Shown here in pieces: positions 16,936 through 32,130 of a DNA stretch of 64,000 nucleotides (positions within the stretch are counted from its first letter, which is position 1; each line of letters begins with the position of its first letter). The DNA is from Cristatella mucedo (lineage: Eukaryota > Bryozoa > Phylactolaemata > Cristatellidae): positions 9,384,501 to 9,448,500 of the forward strand of contig WPIO01000008.1 of assembly GCA_009760855.2 (NCBI GenBank), in the 5' to 3' direction. The translations under genes were made by a program, and so were the position numbers. The notes beneath the pieces were generated by a model. That model searched no databases and was not told where the DNA came from. It was given only the letters and a program-made list of their open reading frames with translations.

Positions 16936-18375
16936 ACGGCACAGTGTTAACTGCCGGCAGCAGCGTGCGGCAGATTTTCTTGGTTGAAACGGCCGAGGCG
17001 GCGCGACTGTCGCCTGCCAATTTAGGAACTTTAGGGCTAACTCTTAAGAACAACATGGCGGGAATTCTTCTTTCTGTCAGCAGTCACGAGGAGGTGAGTT
17101 TAGGTTCAATGCAGATCTGTCTGGCAGATTAGCAACTTATTGTCATCAGTAACACTTCCCCAATGTCAGTGATGCCGGGCGACTGCGATTCTTCCAATTT
17201 TTCGGACTAATCGTCGTAGCTTGCATTTCCTTGAAAGTGCTCGCATTCGATTTTGTGGGAAGCTTCGAGAATATTCCATCGTTGGAACCTTCTAGAATTT
17301 TCAAAAGCTCCGTAGAACCTTTTAGAATTTTCCTGGACAATTCGCCAGATCAACTGCCCCGGCCCCTTGCTGAAACTTTCTCGATGTTGTCATTATTTCC
17401 TTGAAAGGAGCCGTAGCTATAGTGCCGTGGAAGCCTTTTGGCTACGAAGCGAGCCCATAAAGAACGCGCGTCATCTAATGCTTACTATGCGGCGTCACGA
17501 ACTCGGTCGTACTGGACTTCTAGTAATTAAAGCGAACGTTCGCTAATATTGCAGCGAGTAAGCTCCAGCATATCAATAACGATTAACCTGAACAAGTGTG
17601 TGCAAACAACCCAAGCGCATGCACGTCTATAAACTAAAGAAGCCAAGTAAAAGCGACAATGCGTTAACCATTAGCAGCGTGCGCTTCGGCGAATGAGCGC
17701 ACGGCCCGCGTGCATTACGAGCCAACCAAGTATTAAGAGGCAAACAAGCCACCCACTCAAATGAGCGCAGCGGCTAAAGCATTAGTATCGGCCTAATTCA
17801 ATGCAGCTTAAGGTGAGTTCGCTTGCATGGCCCGTAGTGTACGACTTCACACTAGAAAGAACACTCGAGATAATTGCCAGAGCCGCCAACTTGAATTCTG
17901 CAGGATGAGGCACACTGTGTGTAGGGGGATATTTTGAGCTAGCTACCTCTCGTCACAGAGCGGCAGCCACTCGCACGAAGGCCTTACGACGGCCTCGCGA
18001 CGGCCCTTACGACGGCTTTACGACGGCCCTTACGACGAAATACGCAGGATGCCGCCAATGTTGCTTCTATCGTGGTTCACACGACGCTAAGTTAACTTAA
18101 AGCCGTTAACTACTCAAGGCGCGCCCTTTGCCCTGTTGAGCTTGCGTCCGGCTGTCGATCAGGAATTGGCTGGCGCTGACGTCTGCGAATCTTGGTGCCT
18201 GCCGACAGGCAAAATCTTTAATCAGCCTAATACGTGGAACTGCATTCAAAATACCACACCGGTAGATGGATATGCGATATACGCATGTACTCGCTCATAA
18301 TGAGGACTCTATGTAAATATTCAAATAGGATTCATTTGCATAGCTCCTTAACGGAACGTAATCTCTATTCATAAG
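16936..18375. other. Unannotated stretch between the FAM78-like genes
   Basis: No gene supported. A small tandem array of GACGGCCCTTAC-like units lies at about 17980-18042. ATGGCGGGAATTC at 17055 precedes a good GTGAGT donor at 17094, but a 13-codon exon with no partner is not enough for a call. Confidence 0.35.
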
Positions 18376-18384
18376 CTTCGTATA

Positions 18385-18470
18385 TTCCCCAGGGCTCGAG
18401 CCAACGACCTCGGTCATCAAATACGTTCATCTTGACCTCAGTAGTTAAAGGCGACCAACCTAGCCTCTAC
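18385..18470 (-). repeat. SINE family 1, head portion
   Basis: CCAGGGCTCGAGCCAACGACC, then TTGACCTCAGTAGTTAAAGGCG, the reverse of the family-1 head seen at 59.0 kb. Confidence 0.6.
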
Positions 18471-18676
18471 GTAAGCATACTCTCTACTGAAGATTTTCTT
18501 GTGCTTGCAGAGAGATTATTCTTACCAGGAGGTGCAATTAAGGAGCTATAGCCACGTGACCTAACACGGTCTGGGGTAGAGTCACGTGACTGCCGCAGCA
18601 AGCCTAGATTTATCTCATTTACTAGGGCTCCGATCAGGAGCAAAATGTTTACCAATGACCAGAGGATGAAGGTATG

Positions 18677-18693
18677 CATATATAAATAAATAA

Positions 18694-18725
<32 letters not shown>

Positions 18726-18755
18726 GCATATATATATATATATATATATATGCAT
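18677..18755. repeat. TA microsatellite
   Basis: (TA)n with TGCATATA interruptions, flanked by ATAAATAAATA. Confidence 0.9.
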
Positions 18756-18779
18756 ACATGAAAAGCTAAAAACGCGCCT

Positions 18780-19015
18780 ATTTTCCCAGCATTTAGTGGG
18801 GCATTGAGATTCATCCATTGGATGCTTTTGCATGCTGACACTGGGCCTGCTGCCACTGACCATCTTGCATGCTGACCTTGTAAATATCACCGCTAACTAT
18901 GTTATCCTTGTAGACATCGCGAATGCTATCGCTAAGCATACGATCATGCTTCCTTTATGGCATATGTAAATTGCCTAGAAATATCTATTAATTTCTCTTT
19001 ATGTTAAGTTCGCCC
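18780..19015 (+). repeat. L2-like LINE 3' UTR fragment
   Basis: AGCATTTAGTGGG, TGCATGCTGACACTG, CTGCCACTGACCATC and TTGCATGCTGACC occur in the same order as at 26570-27070 (plus) and, reversed, at 36340-36560. The tail (GCCTAGAAATATCTATTAAT) is degenerate. Confidence 0.65.
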
Positions 19016-19019
19016 AATA

Positions 19020-20030
19020 CAAATGTATGGTTATTTTTATTACATAAGAAATAAGCCCGGCCATTTCTCAAAAAAATTTGCCAATGGTCTAAATATGCCT
19101 GTGGGCTTGGCGACTGCCCGAATCGGACCACAATTTCACGTATCCTCCGTAAGAGCTCAAACTTGTAGCCGTGGGGTCGATGGCTCAGGCACACTGTGCG
19201 CCAGCCAGGTCAATCGTCGAGTCACCGACCCAGTTCTTTATGCTCCAGTAGCCCCCACGAATGGGTCTGCCCGGCCAAGCCTGGTGAGCTTCGCCACCTG
19301 CCTGATTACCGAGTCTTCGAGAAATGTAAGCGATCAGCCAAACTTGAGAGGTGCTCTGCATCCGACGCGCTCAGTTTCTTCCAGGGCTCGCTTTAGAAAT
19401 ACATGCTTAGCCACCAGTTTAACGGCATCAAGACGCACGGGGTGGGGGAGTGGCTCTGCAAGCGCTTGCCACTTTGCTTTTCGGCTGTCAAAAAATATCG
19501 CAGAACCACGTTGCGACGTAAATAAATTTCCGTCGCTTCGCACTATATATCGCCATTGTCTCGTAGGTATTTGGAAATAAGTGAAAGGGACAGACCGGCT
19601 TAACCGTGGTTCTGGCCTCCAATGTTATGGACGATAGCCAACCGGATCTGTTAATAATGGGCAGGCTGCAAAATTCAAGAATTTCAAAAGAGATACGGGC
19701 GAGCATGAAAATGCTAAAAACATTCAATGAAGAGAAAGTAGCAGACACGGAAATCCATGAGCTCAGTCTGGGGGCGTGACTGGCTCGGTGACCTTGGGAA
19801 GGCGTAGCTTCCCAGTGCGACAGCGTCTAGTCACGTGTTCACGAACCTCCATCAAATAGTTGAACAAAAACAAGTTCCAGCGTAAAAGCAATTTCGAGAG
19901 CATACGAACCCATACAAAGCCTTCACATCAGTGCAAGTAATTGACAAGTCATGTTTAGATGCGTCAGATAATGTTGTACATTACGTTCGTCAAAAAACTG
20001 TTGGCTTGACTTTTTATGCAATGATGTCTA
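19020..20030. other. Unannotated stretch
   Basis: No gene or clear repeat recognised. Open frames here lack exon boundaries or conserved motifs. Confidence 0.3.
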
Positions 20031-20290
20031 CTCTCCTGCCGCTGGCTGTGGCACATCTTTTTCCAGCCGTTCTGAGCTGCTACTTCCATGTTACTCTCAC
20101 TTCCTCGACTGTCCTCCTGACTCAACTATAGATTTAGCTTCCGCCTTGTTGCGCGAGACGCAGTCTGCTCACTACTGTATGCACACCGAAAGCTGAATAG
20201 ACCTTGAGTTCGCCATAGAATACACGTGCCGTAACATTTCCACCTAGTCCTTGTGGCTTTCTAGAGTTACAGATAGAGATGCATACAACT
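20030..20290 (+). repeat. Repeat family 3 (LINE-related 3' end)
   Basis: TTTTCCAGCCGTTCTGAGCTGCTAC, then CAGTCTGCTCAC, ACCGAAAGC and GTGGCTTTCTAGAGTTACAG parallel the copy at 35610-35850, where decayed LINE coding sequence precedes it. Confidence 0.65.
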
Positions 20291-20374
20291 AGCAGTGGTT
20301 AGAACGTCGCACTCTGCAGCGTCTGCGTCCTGTCATCAATCCTGAAGCGGCAACAACTCCGAAGCAGCCCCGCA

Positions 20375-20560
20375 CCAGCCGGCTGCTGTAAATGCGTGGG
20401 ATCGGGATCGTAGGGGCCGCAGCTGCTGGCCATGGCGCTTGCATGTCACTGCCCAGGTCGCGGGTTCGACACCTGCGGTGGCTACGCTAGCTGCTGCAAG
20501 AGCACTGCTAGCCGCCACGGCTCTTCCGCCGCTGTATAATAGAGCTGTATAAATCGAATC
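20375..20560 (+). repeat. SINE family 2, degenerate
   Basis: A tRNA-like B-box (GGGTTCGACACC) is followed by TGCGGTGG and, further on, GGCTCTTCCGCCGCTGTATA, matching the block order of the fuller copy at 49.26-49.45 kb. Confidence 0.5.
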
Positions 20561-20721
20561 GGCAGACCGATCTTCGGGAGCGAATGCACTGCGAGAGTGC
20601 ACAAATTGTAACGGCGGCAGATGCGCGAAGTAGCTAGCGCACGTATTCGCTGGATGCCCTGTGGTTCACGCCTTGCTCGCCAGGCTTTCGAAGCGCACCG
20701 CGCCGCCACCGCCGCCGAGAG

Positions 20722-23700
20722 TTAGCCGCGAATGCGCCGCTGCGCGTAGTACATGGCGAGCGCGCTCAGGACGGCGCTGATGGCGTAGGCCAGCGAGCCC
20801 CGCACCAGGTCGCCCAGGCCCGCCGGCCGGAAGAGCGGCTCCGTCAGCGGATCCTCGGGATACCACGACCATCGCAGCGAGCTCGTCAGGTAGAGCGGCT
20901 CGAGCACTATTTCCGGCAGCGGCCATATTTCCGTCGCGTCCATGTTGGTGAGCAGGCGGTAGTCTCTCTTTGCCCTGTTACCCAGCGGCTGCGCGATGTC
21001 GATGGATAACGAGAGTCGCCTCTCCCAGATGACCGTGTAAATAGCGTAGAACGCGTCTAAAGCGAAGAGAAGCATCCCTGCGCCGATCGATGCGCGATCA
21101 CCGCGGCCGCCGCCGCCGACCAAGCCCGCCGAATGACGTCGAATCACGAGCTCGCGAATTCTCGCCGCTCCGCCGCCGCCGCGTCCTTTCGCGGCAGGCT
21201 TGCGTGATTTTGCGGCACCCTCCCGCCCGCGACTAGTCGACTGACTGATTCCGACGCTTGGACTCACTAGTCCTCAAGTGTCTCCACAGTAGCCACCTCT
21301 TCTTTTCACCTCGTCGCGCTTTGCTCTCCTCTCACCACGCGCTCTCTGCTCCTCCTCCTCCCACCCTTCACTATATGCTCCTCATCTCACTCCGCGATCG
21401 CGGCTCCTTCTCTCGCCCCGCGATCGCCTCTCGCCCCGCGCTTTTCGCTCCCACCCTGCGCTTTTCGCTCCCACCCTGCGCTCTCCGCTTTTCGCTCCCA
21501 CCCTGCGCTCTCCGCTTTTCGCTCCCACCCTGCGCTCTCCGCTTTTCGCTCCCACCCTGCGCTCTCCGCTCCTCCTCTTACCGTGCGCTCTCCGCTCCTC
21601 CTCTCAACCCGCGCTCTCCACTCTTCCTCCCACCCCGCGACCGCCGCATTGGCCGCCGCGGCCGTCGCATCGCCGTCTACCTTTTGTGACGTTCCGCACG
21701 ACCAGCCACGAGTAGTACTGGTCGCTAATCTTAAAGTTGAACGCCTTCATTGCGCGCTGTCCGACCATTTTTGTCCACTGCACGTCGGGAACGTGCATTT
21801 CCCTGTCCCCTCGCAAGGTCACCGTCACCGTCTGCTCGCCGGGACCGGGCTGGAGTGCGCAGAACGCGCGCGTCGAGTGCCACGGCGGGCAGGCCTCACT
21901 GCCGCAGCTGACGAAGCGCGCCGGGATGTTGCAGAACACCTTGCCCGCCGGCGTGAACGGAGGCGCGTCGTCGACGGGCGCCAGCCGTGCGTACGTGTCG
22001 TAGTTGTAGCACGCCGTCACCCAGCCGATCTCCCAGTGCGACTCGTCCGCGGCCGCACCGCCGCCGCCGCCGAGCCGGATGCTCACCGACGCCTGCGCCC
22101 TGCCGCGAGAAGACACCGGAGGCTGGCGGCGGCGCCCACTCGGCTTGCTTGCGCGCTTTCGCGCCAGCGCCCGGCTCCCGGGCGACCGTCCAGACGCCGA
22201 ACGAGAGAGGGCCACTGAGCAGTCGGCTCGCGGTTTTGCTTCCCATCCGAAGGACCCGGGCTCTGAGCGTGCGTGCGCGTGCTTGGCTCCTTCTGCAGCT
22301 ACGATACGCCAAGACGATTGGGCGTTATATATGACACTGGGGTTTCTACAGCGCTCGAGGCCTGGGCGGATTCGGGTGCGCATTCTGCTATGAGCAGCGT
22401 TGTATATATTCATGCTTGTGTGTATGTATGCATGCATGTGTGTATGTATGTATGTATGTATGTATGTACGAATGTATCTATGTATGTATGAATGTATGTA
22501 TGTATGTATGCGATGCACCACCGGACGGGCGCGAGAAATTGTGGGGAATTGTTGATGGTCGTTGAGAAAGTAAATAGCACCCATCCAGCGGTAAAGGATT
22601 GCTGGAAAACATGCCGGCGAAGCTTGAAGGATTTTATTATAAAAATAAATAAAATTCAAATAAATATAACTTATTTGTATAGCGCACTAAGAGAACTAAA
22701 TCTCTATCCTGGCGCTTCACATATGTATGTCGCAGGGCTCAGGACCGCTATCTCGGTTGTCAAAAGCGTGCACCTTAACCCCTGGACCAATCCAGAGTGG
22801 TTCGTCGTATTTTTCCGTGAGAACTGTGCTAGTTCCCCATTCTTAAGACTGGCAGAGTAAAAAGCATATTTTTGTTGGAGTCTCGAGCTATACTGAGGAG
22901 CAGCTACTTCCGTATCCCGATTGGACCTGAGGGTGGGCAGTGGCTCTGGCAGTTCAGCCAGCGAACAGGCTCGAGCTACGATTCGAACGGAATACCAGCC
23001 CGCAGATAAAATACACGCCCGCAGATACAAGACAAGCCCGCAGATACAAAGCAAGCCCGCAGGTGCGAGCTCGCACTGCGCCGCCGGCGCGCACACTAGC
23101 TGAGCTGAAATGAGGCTTTATGCGCATAGCGGCGCAGTAGCCAAGCGGCGGGGGGGGGGGCGGTGGTGGCCAAGCGAACGCTGACTCGGATCAAACGGCC
23201 AGTTTAATCAGCCGCTAAGTGCTACCAAGCATAGTTATTATAATAATACTAAATTTGTATAGATAGAACTGAATCTCTTTCTAGTCACTTTAAAGACAAT
23301 GTAAAGTAAGCATGACCAAACGATTATCAGCAACTTTCGCAGAGTCATCAAGCATAACATTGTTAGATGTGACATACACCGAGTCAACGTGTAGATATGG
23401 TTAGCTAGAATAGCATGTAGCTAGGTTTAGCAGAGTTAGCAAGAGTTGGCATGTAGATACGGTTAGCTGAGCTAGCTAGAATCAGCACGTGGCATAATTA
23501 GCTAGGCAGGCGAAATATTAGCTGCGAAATTGGCTCCATAGCGAGGCTGCCTCGAGCCACCATTCCATTTCAGGCGGACAAAACGCACGCGCGTACTTGG
23601 CCGGCCACTGCCTGCTGCCGCGAAACCGTGTTGCAATTAAGGAAGCTTTCGCAGTTACCCTGGCGCGGAGCGCGTCTGGCAAGTGACCGCGTTGCTAACA

Positions 23701-24563
23701 GCGACGGAGAGCTGGCGACTGAGCAGCTGACCGCAGCCGCCGCCGCGCGGCGCCGGGCCCGTCTAAGGGCCGTTTCTACACGGCAGGGTGAGTCTCTCCA
23801 GTCTCGGCGGACGGCACTTTTACGCACGCTCCCCAAGATTCCCGTCTCGCTGTGATTGCTGAAGCTGGCTCTAGGCACGTCTTCAATTGACCAGCGAAAA
23901 CACGCTGGCGCAAGGACGATTCGACCGCGAGACGTCGGTCTTCAGAGTCGCGGTACAAGCCGCCACCAGGCCGCGGACGGGCGCGTCCCCCGTCCGCGCA
24001 CGCGCTGCTCCGCGCGAGCGGCGCGACCGCCGCTCACCGGAACTCCGGCAGAGTGACCTGTAGCGAATCCTTGGCCTCGAACAGCGTCGCGTCGGCGCCG
24101 TCGAATTTCGCCTGCACGTCTACAATGTCACAACTGCGCGGCGCCGCTGACGTTAGCTAGGCCGCACCGGGCAGGCGGGTGGCGTGGGGGTGGGCGAGCG
24201 GCCGGCCAGCCCCGACCGCCGGCCTTGCGCGTGCGCGAGCGCACGCGGAGCCGGCTACCTGATTCGCGACCAGGCCTCGTCGACTTGCCGCCCGCCGTCG
24301 CGATCGAGCCGGGCGAGGCACTTGATGCCGTGTTGCAGCGTCCGCTGCGCGTAGTCGCGGTTTCGATAGCACTTGAGCTTGCTCAGCGTGGAAGGCGACA
24401 GAGGCTCGTTCTCGCGACGACGCGAGTCGACCGCCTCCACCGCCGCCACCGCCCCGGTCGCCGATGACGACGACGAAGGCGAAGGCTTGGCCTCCGCTCC
24501 GGGGGTGTCCGCCGCCGCCGCCGCCGCCACTGCAACAGCAGCAGCATCAGCAGCGACGTTCAT
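20722..24563 (-). CDS. FAM78-like protein B, C-terminal membrane segment
   Basis: Four minus-strand exons give a complete frame of 384 aa: 24563-24259 (ATG), 24133-24038, 22099-21681 and 21056-20722 (stop TAA). All introns are GT-AG; phases are 2, 2, 1, the same as paralogue A, and exon 2 is 96 nt in both. Residues 1-60 are Ala/Ser-rich low complexity, then KLKCYRNRDYAQRTLQ. Exon 2 reads CDIVDVQAKF to VTLPEF. Exon 3 has HWEIGWVTAC, PPWH, VPDVQW and YSWLVVRN. Exon 4 has IYTVIWERR, ATEIWPLPE and, unlike A, a hydrophobic stretch (YAISAVLSALAMYY) then RR, a likely C-terminal transmembrane helix. The shared motifs resemble FAM78 as I remember it; function is unknown. The gene converges with A (10399-16442). 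The upstream CpG-rich block (24.56-24.96 kb) is the likely promoter. The start ATG is chosen as the last one before the conserved part. Confidence 0.75.
21270..21640. repeat. Minisatellite (27-bp unit) in FAM78-like B intron 3 region
   Basis: About five copies of a 27-bp unit built on CTTTTCGCTCCCACCCTGCG plus CTCTCCG run from 21439 to 21570, within a wider CT/CCG-rich tract. The whole tract lies in the intron 21057-21680 of the minus-strand gene. Confidence 0.85.
22404..22513. repeat. (TATG)n microsatellite
   Basis: Tetranucleotide TATG/TGTA repeats with a few substitutions. Intron 2 (22100-24037) of FAM78-like B. Confidence 0.9.
22655..22800 (-). repeat. SINE family 1
   Basis: Minus-strand copy: TATTTGTATAGCGCACTAAG, AGAACTAAATCTCTATCCTGGCGC, then CGCAGGGCTC and CACCTTAACCCCTGGACCA, the reversed tail, B-box and head of the family. 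Confidence 0.7.
22985..23065. repeat. Short tandem array, 16-18 bp unit
   Basis: Four copies of CCCGCAGATACAAGACAAG-like units. Intron 2 of FAM78-like B. Confidence 0.8.
23222..23325 (-). repeat. LINE/SINE 3' tail, degenerate
   Basis: ATTATAATAATAC, then AACTGAATCTCTTTCTAG and AAGTAAGCATGACC match minus-strand tails elsewhere. The TTAGCTAG-rich DNA that follows, up to about 23510, is unassigned. Confidence 0.5.
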
Positions 24564-24965
24564 CGTTAGGGCGCCGGTCGCCTCGGAAGAGTCTGCTCGC
24601 TGGCTCCGTTCAGAAGCGATCGCCGCTACCGGCGCGAGCCGAAAAGGCGTCGTCGTCGCTTCGCGTCGTACGCGCGAAGCGGCTCGCCGCGCCGGCTCAT
24701 CGCTCCTTCTTTCCGCGAGGCCGAAAGCCCGAGCACAGGAGCAGCAGGCTGCAGCCACTGGAAGCGGCGAGCGGTGCCGCGAGAGGAGAGCTCGCTGGCA
24801 ATTGCCAAGCTTGTCTGCCGAACAGACTGCGCTCGCCCGCGGCCGACTTCGCCACTCTCCGAAAGAAGAAGCAGCAGCAGCAGAGCAGAGCACGATGCGG
24901 CGCACGGCGCGGCAGCAAGTAGGAACGAGCGGGCGGACGTCGTCGCGACTGCACAAAAGTATCGT
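24564..24965 (-). promoter_or_regulatory. CpG-rich 5' flank of FAM78-like B
   Basis: CpG-rich DNA immediately upstream of the ATG at 24563, with a CAG run near 24870-24890. An open frame continues upstream of the chosen ATG but looks compositional, so this is taken as promoter and 5' UTR. Confidence 0.5.
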
Positions 24966-25004
24966 GCAGCTGCAGCCGGAGGCCGGCCGCCGCTTGTGGG
25001 TGTA

Positions 25005-25092
25005 CAACTTTCTAATAATGATAACGCACTTGATAAAGCGACCTCAGAGAACTCAGTCCCTTTCTTGGTGCTTTACATTTCCTGCAAAGGAA
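25005..25092 (-). repeat. L2-like LINE/SINE 3' tail
   Basis: TAATAATGATAACGCACTTG, ATAAAGCGACCTCAGAGAAC and CTTGGTGCTTTACATTTCC: reversed LINE tail. Confidence 0.75.
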
Positions 25093-25207
25093 TCTAAGAC
25101 GCCAAAGTGCCACTGAACACGGTTGCCTATTGGCTTTGCTTCGTGCATTCCGAGCCTGGCTGAAGTGCACGGGAGGGAGAGCCGAGCACACCGAGCTAGC
25201 AGCCTAC

Positions 25208-25232
25208 CGGGGGGGGGGGGGGGCGGGGGCTG
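25208..25232. repeat. Poly-G run
   Basis: About 18 G residues followed by CGGGGGC, a potential G-quadruplex. Shorter G or C runs occur at 15656, 16530, 23150, 33412 and 34464. Confidence 0.85.
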
Positions 25233-25237
25233 CCCTG

Positions 25238-25737
25238 CCTCGGCTGCTCTCCCATCATTCGGCTCTTGGCGCTGCCCATATGCCGGTCTGCACAAAAGAA
25301 AGGATTTAAAAACCTCAATGTTTGCATGTTTTTTTGAGCCCGTAACATAAAGCGCTCAATCACTAGTGCACTCCACATATATTTCGTTGGTTTAGCTTGG
25401 CTTCATTTTTATTCACTAATTGAGGAAGAATATAATTCATTGACACAAGAAACCTTTGCTATTTGAACAGGTCTGGCAACTTGCATAGACAGTAGTACGG
25501 CAGCGGCCGATATGCTTAAAGTTAGTGACGCCTTAACTGAAAGCTTACAAGACAGTTGAGCAACTCTTTGTCAACTGGCAGGCCGTGGAATCGCGTCATG
25601 TAATTGTGCGGTCACTAGATCGCCTATATTAAAAAAAAAACACCAGTTGACTGAATTATGCGACCTTGCCCCAACTCATATCGGGCGAGCACAATACATT
25701 AATGCAGCCATCGATTTCGATTAGGACAGAGTGATGT
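25238..25737. other. Unannotated stretch
   Basis: AT-richer DNA without recognised features. Confidence 0.3.
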
Positions 25738-26012
25738 ATTGACCCAAAGGTGAAGGTACTCGCCCAGCTAAGGTGACTATTAGATGTCTTGAGTTCGTGG
25801 GTTTGAGATCCATAGCACATCCTAGCTGTTTAAACAGCCTCTTTTTGTATAGCGACAGAAGAGCCTTGACGGCTATCGCCACCGCTTATAGGGGCCAAAA
25901 AAGAATCGCCCACCACAGGAATCGAACCCACGACCTCGGGAGCGGGTCATGGAAGCAACCTCGCCTGAATAGATATCAAGTATCTTAGGGCGCTATACAA
26001 ACGAATATCTAT
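25738..26012 (+). repeat. SINE 1 interrupted by a minus-strand SINE 2
   Basis: A plus-strand family-1 head (GGTGAAGGTACTCGCCCAGC, GTGGGTTTGAGATCC, ATAGCACAT) stops near 25821. A reversed family-2 copy follows to about 25968 (AAACAGCCTCTTTTTGTATAG, CGCCCACCACAGGAATCG, AACCCACGACCTCGG). The family-1 tail then resumes (CGCCTGAATAGATATCAAG, TTAGGGCGCTATACAAA). Confidence 0.75.
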
Positions 26013-26014
26013 AT

Positions 26015-26017
26015 ATG

Positions 26018-26088
<71 letters not shown>

Positions 26089-26115
26089 TGTGTGTGCGTG
26101 TGTATGTATATATCG
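26015..26115. repeat. TA/TG microsatellite
   Basis: (TA)n then (TG)n with one GG interruption. Confidence 0.95.
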
Positions 26116-26159
26116 ACTCAGCTGTTTATAAAATGAATAACAATGAAGATGTATCTGTA

Positions 26160-27076
26160 GTGCGCTCTCTCTCCCATCTCTAGAAAGCACAGCTTCGCTA
26201 ACAACCGGGCACTCTGTCTCTTCTTCTCGAAGTTGCCACGGCACACCACCTCTCGCTGACCTGCACTGGCTACCAGTCAAGCAGCTCATCGACTTCAAGG
26301 TTTTGTCACTCACTTTTAGGACCATTCGTTCTCTGGCTCCAGCTTATCTATCAGATCTACTCCCCCACCAGGCTAACCATCGTATCACTCGCTTTTCGGA
26401 ATCTTAACTGTTTACCTATACCTCGTATAAATCTCAAATCCTTTGGAGACCGTGCCTTTCATGTCGTATGCTCCCAAAGCCTTGGACTCACTCCCGACTT
26501 TCGTCACGACATCTCCTGACTTGTCCACATTTAAAGAAAAACTAAAAATGCATTTAATTATCACAGCATTTAGTGGGTCCCTGTGATTCGTACTTTATCT
26601 GCTTATGCGTGCAGACTCTCTCCCTCTCGAGTGGTTTAGCCCAGTGGTCAAGGTGCTCGACCCGACCAAGGTCAGGCCAAGGGCTCGAGCTCCGTGGCAT
26701 AAGTTAGACGCCTGAATCGATAACGTTCTCATTGGGCGGTATTCAAATGAATTATATTCTATATTCCCTCTCTTTCTTCTTCCCACCTTCGATGCGAATG
26801 AGAGCGCTAGGCAGTATCCAGTTAGCGTCCGCCAAACGCCAAGTTCTACATGTCGAGCATCACTTTGAGGATTGCTGAGACTGTGCATGCTGCCACTAAC
26901 CATATTTGCATGCTGACCCTGTGCATGTCACCCCTAACCATGTAATTCATTTTGTTTGTTTATCAAGCATGATTTTACTCACCATTCAATTGCATTTCCC
27001 TTTGCTGCAAATGTAAAGCACCTAGAGAGTTCTCCGAGGGCGCTTTATCAAGTGCATTATTATTATATTATTATTA
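26160..27076 (+). mobile_element. 5'-truncated L2-like LINE with a SINE insertion
   Basis: Frame-broken coding sequence for the C-terminal end of an L2-type reverse-transcriptase protein can be read: [31 protein letters not shown] and [11 protein letters not shown]-like stretches match the minus-strand LINE at 36.3-38.9 kb. A family-1 SINE (26633-26765) interrupts it. The 3' UTR then resumes (TGCATGCTGCCACTAACCAT) and ends in AGGGCGCTTTATCAAGTGC plus (ATT)n. No intact frame remains. Confidence 0.75.
26633..26765 (+). repeat. SINE family 1
   Basis: GTGGTTTAGCCCAGTGGTCA, AGGTGCTCGACCCGACC, GGGCTCGAGCTCC, then CGCCTGAATCGATAACGTTC and the tail GGGCGGTATTCAAATG. Inserted in a LINE 3' region. Confidence 0.8.
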
Positions 27077-27139
27077 ACAGCGACTAGTTATCATCTGCCC
27101 GCGGGGCAGCGTGACGAGGAAAAAGGCAAATTTAATAAC

Positions 27140-27262
27140 GCCCTATTCAGGCGATTCACATATACCACGGGGACTCGAGCCCATGACATCGGTCATGAAA
27201 TAAATTCACACCGGTTCGAGGCGACTACCTAAACTACTGGGCCTAACCAGCTTGGATACGTT
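27140..27262 (-). repeat. SINE family 1
   Basis: Reversed: CGCCCTATTCAGGCGATTCA, GGGGACTCGAGCCC and AAACTACTGGGCCTAACCAGC. Confidence 0.7.
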
Positions 27263-28426
27263 CCTGTCGCTCCGTTGCCACGAACTCGGCGAATGGACAC
27301 ATGGAAAATATATGCATTAAAATATAGGTTATAGCCGATTAATCGACAGTCCTGATAGCAGGACACGCCAACCTTTTCAGTTTAGGTCCAGCACTAGTTA
27401 CATCCACCACAAAGATGCGATGGGGGCGTCGGATAGTTTCGGAGAACACGGATGCGAAAATCTCAGCACTCCTTTCATGCATTTCTTCGAAAAGGCACTT
27501 CAACAACACACCCTTCGAATAGGACGAAACACTAACTCAGCTTGTTCGCGATACAAATACATCGCCTTCGATTACGGCTTCGGTACTCTTTTCCTCTCGT
27601 AGCCCTGAGCATAGGCTGAACCTAGTTCTCATATAACATGATGACTGGCAGTTCTGTTTTCCCTTTCTTTCACAAATACACATTACTTGCAACCCGTTTT
27701 CCTGAGCCATATATTCCAGTACTAGCAGACTGCACGTAATTAGGCAGCAGTTCAAGATATCAAAATTGCCTATTGCTAGCTGGACAGACGCCTTCAGCAA
27801 TTCCATAAATTTGTTCAAGACGTAGCCACGTTCTAGTCAAGACCCCAAGAGACAAAAGATGTGTAACGAAAAAACCGGTTAAAACCGCACAAATGAAGTA
27901 TAAAGTTAAGCAGAAAATAGAGCTTAGCAAAATTGAGCTCTTGTCTTTTACACCAAGAGCAAAATCTATCTATTTAGCAAAATACTCGGACCATTTTTTT
28001 ATGTAATGACTACCTGATCCTAGGGTTGTCTGAATGCCAATATTGTTAGTTGGCACTATAACCTTAAAAGCACAAGGCATAACTACTATGATATACATGC
28101 CACTAGGTTGCGAAAACCTGCTACATTAGACAATACAACTTAAGACACCCGCTAGAAAATACGTTGATTTCACTTTTGTCAACACAGATGCTTTCTTTTC
28201 TTTACAACATAGTCATATATGGTAATACAGTACTGTCATATGTAAGGTAGCGACATAGGTATCACAAAATTAAAAAAAGTACTTACATGCTAGGGGTAGA
28301 GATCAAGGTGTCGACACTGCATACAATGAACGTCACTAATAAACTTTTACAAGCAATTTTATATTTACATCTAAATACATGAAAGCAGTCAAGCTGCAGC
28401 AGGATATATACTGAAATAAAACGTGG
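27263..28426. other. Unannotated stretch downstream of DDX39B
   Basis: AT-richer DNA with no gene supported. The 3' UTR of DDX39B should lie near 28426 and leftward, but no AATAAA on the minus strand could be placed. Confidence 0.4.

Positions 28427-32130
<3,704 letters not shown>

Noticed and set aside
17055-17093. Possible 13-codon first exon with GTGAGT donor
   Set aside because: Too short and no partner exon identified.
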